Assembly (NCBI GenBank): GCA_002450925.1
Contig: DKAU01000064.1
Span: forward strand, 1 to 11,567
Length of the DNA: 11,567 nt
DNA from: Thiobacillus sp. UBA6918
GTDB lineage: Bacteria; Pseudomonadota; Gammaproteobacteria; Burkholderiales; Thiobacillaceae
Direction: 5' to 3'
In this document: positions 1 to 6,932 of the stretch, one piece after another
Numbering within the stretch: position 1 is the stretch's first letter
Layout: the number at the start of each line of letters is the position of its first letter
The notes under the pieces: generated by a model
The model's database searches: none
Seen by the model: the letters and a program-made list of their open reading frames with translations, nothing else
Told to the model about the DNA's origin: nothing
Translations under genes and position numbers: made by a program

Positions 1-423
1 GCTGGTCTTGTTGTCGTAGAAGAGGTAGGAGCCAGCCTTGCCAGAAGGTACCGTGTAAGTGATGGTCTTGCTGCCACCACCGGCGATGTCTCCGGAGCTG
101 ACCAGCGGCTGATCGCTCGACTTCAAACCACCAATAACGAAATTGTGTGTGGTCGAGAGCCGGTTGATAATAGTGATCTGCAGGGTGTCGCCTTCCTGAC
201 AGATGATCGGCGTGGCTGGAATATCGAGATCCGCGGATGAATCACTATATCCTTTGAAGTAAACATCTAATCCATCCGGCATGGCACGCATGCCCCCGGT
301 AATGTAGTAAGTTTTGTTTATTGTCGCCGCCTCGGATCTGGGCGTCCATGAGAGAAATCCAGCTCCCGTCAGCAGGCTTGCAATACCTGCCGTCCCAGCC
401 TTCAGGAAACTTCTACGCTCCAT
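1..423 (-). CDS. Tat-exported cupredoxin / multicopper-oxidase-like protein, N-terminal 141 residues (partial)
   Basis: The reading frame starts at ATG 423-421 behind a strong Shine-Dalgarno (GGAGGT, 429-434 on the minus strand) and stays open to the left edge, so the C-terminus is missing. The N-terminus carries a twin-arginine signal (ERRSFLK at residues 2-8), a hydrophobic stretch and a likely cleavage site near SEA-A at about 31-34. A folded protein exported to the periplasm is therefore expected. The mature part resembles the first cupredoxin domain of multicopper oxidases (Cu-oxidase_3 type): an EGDTLQITIINRL strand, then a TTHNFVIGG stretch, then TVPSGKAGSYLFYD. The usual HWH and YHSH copper-ligand motifs of that domain are replaced by HNF and FYDN. 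It is either a degenerate domain of a larger oxidase or a small cupredoxin binding copper elsewhere. The fold is fairly sure; substrate and activity are unknown. It is divergent from the yheT-like gene. Confidence 0.75.
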   Translation of the reverse strand, partial: MERRSFLKAGTAGIASLLTGAGFLSWTPRSEAATINKTYYITGGMRAMPDGLDVYFKGYSDSSADLDIPATPIICQEGDTLQITIINRLSTTHNFVIGGLKSSDQPLVSSGDIAGGGSKTITYTVPSGKAGSYLFYDNKTS

Positions 424-428
424 ATGCC

Positions 429-434
429 ACCTCC
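429..434 (-). promoter_or_regulatory. Ribosome binding site of the cupredoxin-like gene
   Basis: On the minus strand this reads GGAGGT, a near-perfect Shine-Dalgarno five bases before the ATG at 423. It fixes the start that includes the full twin-arginine signal peptide. Confidence 0.7.
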
Positions 435-446
435 AAATAATGCCTG

Positions 447-475
447 CTAATACTGTTTTTAAAAATTACAGACAA
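447..475 (-). promoter_or_regulatory. Candidate sigma-70 promoter of the cupredoxin-like gene
   Basis: On the minus strand TTGTCT (475-470) and TATTAG (452-447) are separated by exactly 17 bases. Each hexamer matches the sigma-70 consensus at four of six positions. The implied transcription start near 440 would give a leader of under 20 bases that still contains the Shine-Dalgarno. Found by eye only. Confidence 0.35.
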
Positions 476-504
476 GGAGCCATGATCAATTGAGACGGGC
501 TCCT
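475..504. repeat. Inverted repeat AGGAGCC / GGCTCCT at the cupredoxin promoter
   Basis: Two perfect seven-base arms, 475-481 and 498-504, are separated by 16 bases. The left arm touches the -35 hexamer of the candidate promoter, so the repeat could be an operator or activator site for the minus-strand gene. No run of T follows and no gene ends nearby, so a terminator role is unlikely. Confidence 0.35.
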
Positions 505-531
505 GGCAAAACGGTTTGAATCATGAAGCTA

Positions 532-550
532 TACCCAAAACAAATGGGTA
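532..550. repeat. Short inverted repeat TACCC / GGGTA
   Basis: Five-base arms at 532-536 and 546-550 flank a nine-base A-rich loop. The repeat lies about 110 bases upstream of the cupredoxin start. It is short enough to be chance; noted because a second, longer inverted repeat lies just beside it. Confidence 0.2.
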
Positions 551-894
551 CCGAGGCGATTGCCTTCTAAAGAAATTTGAACAGGCCGGGTTTTGGCTTT
601 CTCAGAATTTTTTCCAGTTGGAATTGCACAAAACAACCAGAAATTTATAAATGGGAAAGTGGTCTGTCTCAATTAGTAATCTGCCTATAATTTAATCTAT
701 TAATATGATTTATTGGCTTATTATTATTTTTTCTAAGTATTCGTTCGCCGAAATTTTTCATCAATAGTTCTTTCTGACTACTTTTCATTTTTATTCATTT
801 GAAATGTTTTTCTTGCTTAATTCTCTTAATCTTTAAGAACAAGAAATAATCTGCCAAGGGTTCATTTTTGGGCATCAGATAATCCACTTGTCAA

Positions 895-1875
895 ATGCGA
901 AACATCAACATGGATCCAATTGATTACTCAGCGCCTTCGTGGCTGCCCGGCGGCAACCTGCAAACTCTATACCCGGTGTTGTTCCTACCATCACCACGAC
1001 TAACTTACAGCCGAGAGCGATGGGAACTGGATGACGGTGACTTTCTGGATACAGACTGGATCGACGGTCCAGACCGCGCACCACTGGTGGTGATGTTCCA
1101 CGGCCTGGAAGGAAGCTCACGCAGTTTTTATGCAATGCATTTCATGCGTGTGCTGCAAAAGAATGGCTGGCGTGGCGTTGTGGTCAATTTTCGTGGCTGT
1201 TCTGGAGAACCCAACCGTCTGGCCCGTGCCTATTTCGCCGGCGACAGTAAAGAAATAGAAACCGTGCTAAAACGATTGCGCGACAAATTTCCTGAACGGC
1301 ACATACATGCCGTTGGTATTTCGCTGGGCGGGAATGCGCTTCTGAAATGGCTTGGGGAGAACGGCGATGCCGCAAAGGCATACCTGAATAGTGCCGCAGC
1401 CATTTCAGCACCCGTCGACATGAACGCCGCAGGCGCCGCACTGGACAAAGGATTCAATCGTTATGTCTACACCAACCATTTCCTCTCCACTCTGAAGGCG
1501 AAGTCGTTGGCGAAATCCAAGCGCTTTCCCGGCCTTCTGGATAGCGAAGCAATTCGCAATTCCACCACCTTCCGCGAATTTGACACTCTGGTCACTGCCA
1601 GGCTGCATGGATACCGTGATGCAGATGATTACTGGACAAGGACTTCCAGCAAGCCTTTGTTGAGACATATAAAAATCCCCACCTTGGTGCTGAATGCAAA
1701 AAATGACCCATTTTTGCCCGGACACGCCTTGCCGACCGCATCTGATGTTTCGGACAGCGTCTCGCTCCTGCAGCCTGAAACCGGAGGCCACGTCGGTTTT
1801 CCGTGCGCTGCATTCCCCGGCAAGGTCAACTGGCTGCCAGAGCGGGTCTTCACATTCCTGAAACGGCACAATTAA
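895..1875 (+). CDS. yheT: YheT-like alpha/beta hydrolase
   Basis: A 326-residue protein of the YheT/UPF0017 alpha/beta-hydrolase family, which includes bacterial YheT and eukaryotic ABHD1/3-type esterases. The opening PSWLPGGNLQTLYP is the family's signature N-terminus. HGLEGSS (69-75) supplies the oxyanion region and GISLGG (141-146) is the nucleophile elbow with Ser143. NDPFLP gives the acid Asp271, and GGHVGF gives His299, completing a Ser-Asp-His triad. There is no signal peptide, so it should be cytoplasmic. The natural substrate is not known for bacterial members; short esters or lipids are usual guesses. No good Shine-Dalgarno precedes ATG 895. ATG 910 (residue 6) is an equally possible start, also without a clear site. 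The phosphomannomutase gene follows after 45 bases on the same strand. Confidence 0.9.
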   Translation: MRNINMDPIDYSAPSWLPGGNLQTLYPVLFLPSPRLTYSRERWELDDGDFLDTDWIDGPDRAPLVVMFHGLEGSSRSFYAMHFMRVLQKNGWRGVVVNFRGCSGEPNRLARAYFAGDSKEIETVLKRLRDKFPERHIHAVGISLGGNALLKWLGENGDAAKAYLNSAAAISAPVDMNAAGAALDKGFNRYVYTNHFLSTLKAKSLAKSKRFPGLLDSEAIRNSTTFREFDTLVTARLHGYRDADDYWTRTSSKPLLRHIKIPTLVLNAKNDPFLPGHALPTASDVSDSVSLLQPETGGHVGFPCAAFPGKVNWLPERVFTFLKRHN

Positions 1876-1885
1876 TGCTTGGACT

Positions 1886-1891
1886 TATAAT
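1886..1891 (+). promoter_or_regulatory. Possible -10 element (TATAAT) ahead of the phosphomannomutase gene
   Basis: A perfect TATAAT lies in the 45-base gap between the hydrolase and phosphomannomutase genes, about 30 bases before the ATG. No good -35 sits 16-18 bases upstream and there is no extended -10 TG. It may let the second gene be transcribed separately. Confidence 0.25.
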
Positions 1892-1920
1892 CAGGTAATA
1901 GTCAGATCGGAAACACCCCC

Positions 1921-3294
1921 ATGCACATCCCAAAGGAAATCTTCAAGGCCTACGATATCAGAGGCATCGTAGGTAAAACCCTTACCCCGGAAATCGTCGA
2001 AGCAATCGGACAGGCCATTGGCTCGGAAGCTTTTGCGCGCAAGCAGACCGCCATCTGCATCGGCCGTGATGGCCGACTGTCCGGCCCCGAGCTATCCCAG
2101 GCTTTGGCCCGCGGCATCCAGAAGGCCGGCATCGACGTTATCGATCTGGGCATGGTGGCCACACCGATGACCTACTTCGCTGCCTATGAATTGGGTACCA
2201 ATTCCGCCGTAATGGTGACCGGCAGCCACAACCCCCCTGATTACAACGGCCTGAAAATGGTGCTCGGTGGAGAAACGCTCTCTGGCGAAACCATCCAGCA
2301 GTTGCGCCAGCGTCTTGAGAAAAACAAGCTTGTCTCGGGTATGGGGGACTACAAGACCCACGAGATTGCCGAATCCTATTTGAAGCGCATTTCTGGCGAT
2401 ATCAAACTGGCGCGTCCGATGAAAATCATCGTTGATTGCGGAAACGGCGTGCCAGGCGCTTTCGCACCCGAGCTCTATCGCCGCCTTGGCTGCACGGTTG
2501 AGGAAATGTACTGTGAGGTGGACGGCAATTTCCCCAACCATCATCCTGACCCATCCGTGCCGCACAATCTGGAAGACCTGATCGCACGGCTGAAAACATC
2601 TGATGCCGAATTGGGATTTGCCTTTGACGGCGATGGAGACCGCCTCGGCGTTGTCACCAAAGACGGCACCATCATCTTCCCAGACCGGCAACTGATGTTG
2701 TTTGCCGATGATGTGCTTTCACGCAATCCCGGTGCAGAAATTATTTTCGATGTGAAGTCGACTCGCAACCTGTTCGAATGGATACGTTCGCGCGGCGGCA
2801 AGCCCACGCTATGGAAAACGGGACACAGCTTCATCAAAGCCAAAATGAAGGAAAGCGGCGCTCTGCTGGCTGGCGAGATGTCGGGCCACATTTTCTTCAA
2901 AGAACGCTGGTACGGCTTTGACGATGGGCTGTATGCCGGCGCGCGCATGCTCGAATATCTGAGCAGGCAGGCTGATCCGAACAACACGCTCAAGAGTCTG
3001 CCGGATACCATCAACACCCCCGAGCTTCAGATCAAGATGGCGGAAGGCGAGCACTACGCGCTGATGGAAAAACTTCAGAAGACGGCGAAATTTCCAGATG
3101 CAAAAGAGGTCATTACGCTGGACGGACTGCGCGTGGAATATGCGGATGGATTTGGTCTCGCCCGCCCATCCAACACCACGCCTGTCATCGTATTACGCTT
3201 CGAAGCCGACAATGAAGGTGCATTGAAACGCATCCAGGAAGATTTCAGAAGAGTCATCATGGAACAGGCACCCGAGCTGACTTTGCCGTTTTGA
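1921..3294 (+). CDS. algC: Phosphomannomutase/phosphoglucomutase (AlgC/ManB type)
   Basis: A 457-residue alpha-D-phosphohexomutase, close in length to Pseudomonas AlgC. It interconverts mannose-6-P with mannose-1-P and glucose-6-P with glucose-1-P through a bisphosphorylated intermediate, feeding nucleotide-sugar, lipopolysaccharide and exopolysaccharide synthesis in the cytoplasm. All four active-site loops are present. TGSHNPPDYNG has the phosphoserine Ser102, and DGDGDR (236-241) is the magnesium loop with Asp236, 238 and 240. GEMSGH (318-323) is the sugar-binding loop, and RPSNTTP (415-421) binds the substrate phosphate. KAYDIRG near the N-terminus is also typical. The ATG has only a weak Shine-Dalgarno (GGAAA about seven bases upstream). 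The symbol follows the Pseudomonas enzyme; manB is an equally fair label. The gene ends 12 bases from the convergent GGDEF-EAL gene. Confidence 0.95.
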   Translation: MHIPKEIFKAYDIRGIVGKTLTPEIVEAIGQAIGSEAFARKQTAICIGRDGRLSGPELSQALARGIQKAGIDVIDLGMVATPMTYFAAYELGTNSAVMVTGSHNPPDYNGLKMVLGGETLSGETIQQLRQRLEKNKLVSGMGDYKTHEIAESYLKRISGDIKLARPMKIIVDCGNGVPGAFAPELYRRLGCTVEEMYCEVDGNFPNHHPDPSVPHNLEDLIARLKTSDAELGFAFDGDGDRLGVVTKDGTIIFPDRQLMLFADDVLSRNPGAEIIFDVKSTRNLFEWIRSRGGKPTLWKTGHSFIKAKMKESGALLAGEMSGHIFFKERWYGFDDGLYAGARMLEYLSRQADPNNTLKSLPDTINTPELQIKMAEGEHYALMEKLQKTAKFPDAKEVITLDGLRVEYADGFGLARPSNTTPVIVLRFEADNEGALKRIQEDFRRVIMEQAPELTLPF

Positions 3295-3296
3295 GA

Positions 3297-3312
3297 ACCT
3301 GCTTCTTCAGGT
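3297..3312. terminator. Small hairpin between convergent genes, possible bidirectional terminator
   Basis: ACCTG (3297-3301) and CAGGT (3308-3312) pair across a six-base loop. The hairpin lies exactly between the two convergent stop codons and overlaps the stop of the GGDEF-EAL gene. The stem is short and no T-tract follows on either strand, so intrinsic termination would be weak at best. Confidence 0.25.
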
Positions 3313-5322
3313 ATCCCCGAAACCTTGATGCCAGTCTCTAGCCAGCAGCCCTTCGACCTGGGCAGCGGGGATCGGGCGGCTCACCAGGTAACCCTGCACC
3401 ACCCGGCAACCAAGTGTGCGCAACCGCTCCAGTTGATGTGAATTCTCCACTCCTTCGGCGACCGAACAAAGATTGAGGCCTTCGCATAAAGCCAATATGG
3501 AGCTGATGAATGCCTCATTAATGTGAGCATCCTCAAGGTCTTTCACGAAGTAACGGTCTATTTTCAGGCAGTCGAGCGGGAATCGTTTGAGATGCGCCAG
3601 TGATGAATAACCGGTTCCGAAGTCATCAATTGCAACTCCAACACCCAGGTTCTTCAGGGCCATGATCCTGTTTGTCGCGCGTTCAGTATCCTGCATGAAT
3701 ATGCCTTCGGTAAGTTCCATCTGCAGGCAACTGGGCGGTAGACCGGAAACTCTCAAGGCATTCTGAACATTCGCGAACAGTCCTTCATGCCAAAACTCTT
3801 TTCCGGAGATATTTACTGCAACCGAGAGATCAGGGAATCCTGCGTCATGCCAGACTCTTAACTGGGTGCAGGCATCGATCAAGAGCTTGCGCCCCACTTC
3901 AATAATGCCGCCTGTTTCTTCCAGCAATTCCAGAAATGCAGCCGGCGCCAGCAACCCTTTTTGTGGGTGCTCCCAGCGCAACAGTGCTTCCAGGGCCTGC
4001 ACTTTCCCTGTCTTCAGGTTGAGCTGGGGCTGATAATGAAAAACGAATTCGTTTCGCTCCAGTGCGTAATGCAAATCAGTTTCCAGCTGCAGACGCTCTT
4101 CTGCCATGGCATTCATGGCTTGGTCATAAAGCTGGAAGCGATTGCGGCCCCCCGCCTTGGCGTGATACATCGCTGTGTCGGCATTCTTGATCAACACATC
4201 CGAACTAACGCCGTCGTTTGGATAGACACTGACGCCGATGCTGCAAGTGCTGAAAAGCTCCCGCCCCTCAATCTCATAAGGCTGGCCGACCAGGGCGATG
4301 ATTTTTTCCACGGCCTGAAGAATCTGGCTGACTTTTCTGGCCTCTGTGATTACAACAACGAATTCATCGCCTCCCAGCCTGGCAACCACATCCTCGGCAC
4401 GAACAGCACTCAACAAGCGAATGGCCACTTCGCAAATGAGCTTGTCACCCCCGGCATGCCCCAGTGTGTCGTTGACCAGCTTGAAGCGATCAAGATCGAT
4501 AAACAAAACCCCAACAAGTTCACCATGACGGAGCGCACGCGCAAGGGCTTGTTCCAGCCTATCCTGGAACAGCATGCGGTTGGGCAATTCGGTAAGCGAA
4601 TCGTGGGTGGCAAGATGCTCGCGCTCCCGGCTGGAGCGATTGGCAAAATAGACGACAACAGCAGCCACGATCAGACCTATAAGCAACGCCACCGAAGATA
4701 GCGCATACATCCAGAAACGCGCCACATCATGTGCCTCTGCGGCCTTGCGACTGGCCAAAAATGCCGTATTCTGGGTTTCCTTGTCCAGTTGAGAAAGCAC
4801 TTCCAGAACCTTGTTCTGGGCCGGAATGGCCTCTTTGACCAACAGTGTTTCGGCTTCATGAACATTCTCATTGAGCAGATCGACTACCCTGTTTTGTATT
4901 GGCACAGAGACGCCGGTAAATCGCCTTTGCATATCGAGCAACTCGCGTTCTCTGCTGTTTAAAGGCATCTTGATCAGATCCGCCCTTGCAATGATGAATT
5001 CTTCAGCGTTGTGATTGAATTGCAGGAACAGATCATCGCGATCGAAAGGATCCACGCTTTCAACCATCCTGAACAAGTTGACCGTTCGTTCCCTTGCCGA
5101 AACCACCATGACCTTTGTGAGATTCTGCTTGCGCATGTGAACGTCGACGACGGTACCCAGGTTTTTTGAAGTTGCAGCCAGTTGATTCAGGCCAATTGCC
5201 GTCACAAACAGGATCAGCAGAAGCTGGGCAATAAATCCCAGCAGCAAGGCTATCTTCCATGCCGGACTTAGTTGCAATTGCCGCATCAGGCGGGCAGTCG
5301 GGTTTTTATTCTTGAGAATCAT
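3307..5322 (-). CDS. Membrane-anchored GGDEF-EAL protein (cyclic di-GMP synthesis/breakdown)
   Basis: A 671-residue inner-membrane signalling protein. Transmembrane segments lie at about 22-45 and 204-227. They enclose roughly 160 periplasmic residues that look almost wholly helical, like the four-helix-bundle sensors of chemoreceptors; no known ligand motif is recognised. The diguanylate cyclase domain (about 235-400) has an intact GGDEF at 317-321 and an RxxD inhibitory site at 308-311, five residues upstream. The phosphodiesterase domain (about 410-660) keeps EALLRW (445-450), Asn504, ELTEG (536-540), DDFGTGYSS (566-574), KIDR (587-590) and EGVEN (623-627). Neither domain is visibly dead, so the protein could make or degrade cyclic di-GMP, with the balance presumably set by the sensor. 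It is transcribed alone, convergent with the mutase gene. The ATG at 5322 has a weak ribosome site. Confidence 0.93.
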   Translation of the reverse strand: MILKNKNPTARLMRQLQLSPAWKIALLLGFIAQLLLILFVTAIGLNQLAATSKNLGTVVDVHMRKQNLTKVMVVSARERTVNLFRMVESVDPFDRDDLFLQFNHNAEEFIIARADLIKMPLNSRERELLDMQRRFTGVSVPIQNRVVDLLNENVHEAETLLVKEAIPAQNKVLEVLSQLDKETQNTAFLASRKAAEAHDVARFWMYALSSVALLIGLIVAAVVVYFANRSSREREHLATHDSLTELPNRMLFQDRLEQALARALRHGELVGVLFIDLDRFKLVNDTLGHAGGDKLICEVAIRLLSAVRAEDVVARLGGDEFVVVITEARKVSQILQAVEKIIALVGQPYEIEGRELFSTCSIGVSVYPNDGVSSDVLIKNADTAMYHAKAGGRNRFQLYDQAMNAMAEERLQLETDLHYALERNEFVFHYQPQLNLKTGKVQALEALLRWEHPQKGLLAPAAFLELLEETGGIIEVGRKLLIDACTQLRVWHDAGFPDLSVAVNISGKEFWHEGLFANVQNALRVSGLPPSCLQMELTEGIFMQDTERATNRIMALKNLGVGVAIDDFGTGYSSLAHLKRFPLDCLKIDRYFVKDLEDAHINEAFISSILALCEGLNLCSVAEGVENSHQLERLRTLGCRVVQGYLVSRPIPAAQVEGLLARDWHQGFGDT

Positions 5323-5569
5323 GGCGCCTGTTTAAAGGACATACCGCCAATCAAGGCTGAAAGTTTTGCAATTCATGGCCATAGTTATTGATTATTTGTT
5401 CAGGTTTCTCCGCCAAGCCCATAACAACGGACTTTCAAATCAGAAGTTTACTACTCGGCCATATGCCATAGTAAATAGGACATTTTCACGGGTTCAGGGC
5501 ATAAAACCTGTCGTAATGGCTTTTTTTATGATCTATGATGAAAACACATAAAAACCAGAGGGGACGGCC
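5323..5569. other. Divergent intergenic region between the GGDEF-EAL and cupin genes
   Basis: These 247 bases must hold the promoters of both flanking genes. On the plus strand TATGAT occurs twice (5527-5532 and 5534-5539) just after a seven-T run, but neither copy has a good -35. A small inverted repeat (CAGG/CCTG, about 5496-5510) precedes the T run by roughly ten bases, too far for a proper intrinsic terminator. No plausible small gene is seen. Confidence 0.4.
5557..5564 (+). promoter_or_regulatory. Ribosome binding site of the cupin gene
   Basis: AGAGGGGA lies five bases before ATG 5570. It is a strong purine-rich Shine-Dalgarno that fixes the start of this very small gene and argues that it is real. 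Confidence 0.6.
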
Positions 5570-5839
5570 ATGGAAATCAACGTCGAACATCAGCCGGATA
5601 AGGCCAAATTAGAGGAAATGGGTGTTTTGGGCTGGCCCACATGGGAAAAGGAAGCTTCCACTTTCCCTTGGGCATACTACGAAGTTGAAACATGCTATAT
5701 CCTCCAAGGGAAGGCGGTCGTCACCCCGGAAGGCGGCGCGCCGGTGGAGATTGGCGCAGGCGATCTGGTTACTTTCAATGAAGATCTGCGTTGCATGTGG
5801 CATATCATCGAGCCAATCAAGAAACATTACCGTACCTAA
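5570..5839 (+). CDS. Small cupin-domain protein (DUF861/Cupin_3 type)
   Basis: An 89-residue single-domain cupin. The order is typical of the DUF861/Cupin_3 (EutQ-like) group: WPTWEKEASTFPW (22-34), an ETCYILQG strand (40-47), VVTPEGG, then an IGAGDLVTF turn (61-69) and a final CMWHI...KHY strand. The HxH pair of metal-binding cupins is absent from motif 1. Glu40 is kept, and His78 and His86 are the only late histidines, so metal-dependent catalysis is doubtful and a binding role is as likely. There is no signal peptide. Cellular function is unknown for this group. The family assignment rests on the recognisable motif pattern, the good ribosome site and the codon-like composition. corA starts 104 bases downstream on the same strand. 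Confidence 0.8.
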   Translation: MEINVEHQPDKAKLEEMGVLGWPTWEKEASTFPWAYYEVETCYILQGKAVVTPEGGAPVEIGAGDLVTFNEDLRCMWHIIEPIKKHYRT

Positions 5840-5877
5840 CCGGTCTGGTGGTTCTGGATGGACAGATACTGCCGGTT
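5838..5877 (+). repeat. Inverted repeat AACCGG / CCGGTT after the cupin gene
   Basis: Six-base arms (5838-5843 and 5872-5877) begin within the cupin stop codon and are followed by a short T-rich stretch. The loop is long (28 bases), so it is a poor terminator candidate. It may nonetheless partly separate the cupin and corA transcripts. Confidence 0.2.
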
Positions 5878-5943
5878 TCATTTCTGGCGATGACCCCTCG
5901 TTGGTTCAGCACCCTGCAAATCAATCTGTGGGGTTTTTGAAAC

Positions 5944-6921
5944 GTGGCGCACATGTCTAGCGCATATTGTCTCCTTTATCCCGACAGTGGGATGCCCCGG
6001 CAAATACCCATCGACGATGTCAGCGAATATATTGGCACCAGGAACAATTTCATCTGGATCGAAATTGCTGATGCCGAACAAGGCATGCTTGAGAAACTGG
6101 GTGAAGAACTGGGCTTGCATGAACTTGCTGTGGAAGATGCGCTCACAACCCACCAACGTCCGAAGCTCGAAGAGTACGGAAATCACCTTTTCATCAGCAC
6201 CAAGACTGCCCAACTCCTGGAAGGGCATATATTCTCGGGAGAGGCGCATCTGTTTGCCGGCCCTAATTTCGTCGCCGCCATCAAGCATGGTCCAGAACCA
6301 AATCTCACACGGGTTCACGACAAGTTGGCAACCGTAAAAAGCGGCCTTGCCATGGGGAGTCCATACGCGCTTTACCTCGTGCTTGACCTGATAGTTGATC
6401 ATTATCGGCCGGTTCTGGAAAGCATCCATGACCGCTTCCGTACCCTGGAGAATTTGCTGCTGACAGACAAACTGGAACGAAACGATCTAGAAAGGCTATA
6501 CAACGTTAAGCGGGAACTGAATTCACTTCGAGACGCTGCAGAACCCATGCAGAGCATCGTCCAGGACCTGATTCGACTGCATCCGGAATTTGTCACCCGA
6601 GAACTCAAGGCCTATTTCCGGGATGTGCATGACCATGCCATGCGTGTGACAGCTTCCATAGACATGCTGCGCACCAGCACTTCGGATGCCATGCAATTCC
6701 ACCTTGCCGCGCTAAACATACAGCAGAATGAATCTGTACAAAAACTTGCAGGCTGGGGGGCGATTCTCGCTCTGCCAACTGTGGTCTTTTCCCTGTACGG
6801 GATGAATTTCAAATGGATGCCCGAATTGAATATGCCTTTGGCTTATCCTGCCGTCATGGCAGCCACCACCGTCGTCACCTTCTGGCTTTACAAAAGGCTG
6901 AAAAAACGCGGCTGGATATAA
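5944..6921 (+). CDS. corA: CorA-family magnesium/cobalt transporter
   Basis: A 325-residue CorA-type divalent-cation channel of the inner membrane that imports magnesium and can pass cobalt or nickel; the family works as a pentamer. The soluble N-terminal domain (about 1-260) contains the expected HELAVEDAL and QRPKLEEYG stretches. A long helix follows, then two C-terminal transmembrane segments at about 268-288 and 300-316. YGMNF holds the selectivity-filter GMN at 286-288, and the MPEL periplasmic loop (292-295) is intact. A basic tail (KRLKKRGWI) ends the protein inside. GTG 5944 is chosen because GGGG lies about ten bases upstream; ATG 5953 is an alternative with no suitable site. It is convergent with the beta-propeller gene, with 11 bases between stops. 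Confidence 0.93.
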   Translation: MAHMSSAYCLLYPDSGMPRQIPIDDVSEYIGTRNNFIWIEIADAEQGMLEKLGEELGLHELAVEDALTTHQRPKLEEYGNHLFISTKTAQLLEGHIFSGEAHLFAGPNFVAAIKHGPEPNLTRVHDKLATVKSGLAMGSPYALYLVLDLIVDHYRPVLESIHDRFRTLENLLLTDKLERNDLERLYNVKRELNSLRDAAEPMQSIVQDLIRLHPEFVTRELKAYFRDVHDHAMRVTASIDMLRTSTSDAMQFHLAALNIQQNESVQKLAGWGAILALPTVVFSLYGMNFKWMPELNMPLAYPAVMAATTVVTFWLYKRLKKRGWI

Positions 6922-6932
6922 CTTGAACCCGA

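Larger units (their letters stand above)
424..894. other. Gene-free divergent intergenic region, AT-rich in its right half
   Basis: This 471-base stretch separates two divergently transcribed genes. The part nearest the cupredoxin gene has ordinary composition and holds the candidate promoter and both inverted repeats. From about 640 to 860 the sequence is markedly AT-rich, with many short T and A runs. A perfect TATAAT sits at 686-691 on the plus strand without a convincing -35, and TTGCTT (813-818) with TAAGAA (834-839) is a weak candidate promoter for the yheT-like gene with a 15-base spacer. I see no open frame with a plausible ribosome binding site and no tRNA or other RNA gene. Confidence 0.6.

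Noticed and set aside
2092..2691. A 199-residue open frame on the minus strand
   Set aside because: It is antisense to the phosphomannomutase gene, including its catalytic loops. A shadow frame.
3961..4701. A 246-residue open frame on the plus strand
   Set aside because: It lies wholly antisense to the GGDEF-EAL coding sequence, whose domain motifs run through it without a break. It has no ribosome site and no recognisable domain.
5496..5527. Hairpin CAGG/CCTG followed by a seven-T run, possible intrinsic terminator
   Set aside because: The stem is only four bases, the T run starts over ten bases after it, and no gene ends upstream on that strand.
5366..5551. A 61-residue open frame in the GGDEF-EAL/cupin gap
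   Set aside because: No ribosome binding site, no recognisable pattern, and it occupies the space needed for the divergent promoters.
5892..5938. ACCCC ... GGGGT followed by five T before corA
   Set aside because: Five-base stem with a loop of over 30 bases. The G run is better explained as the ribosome site of the GTG start of corA.
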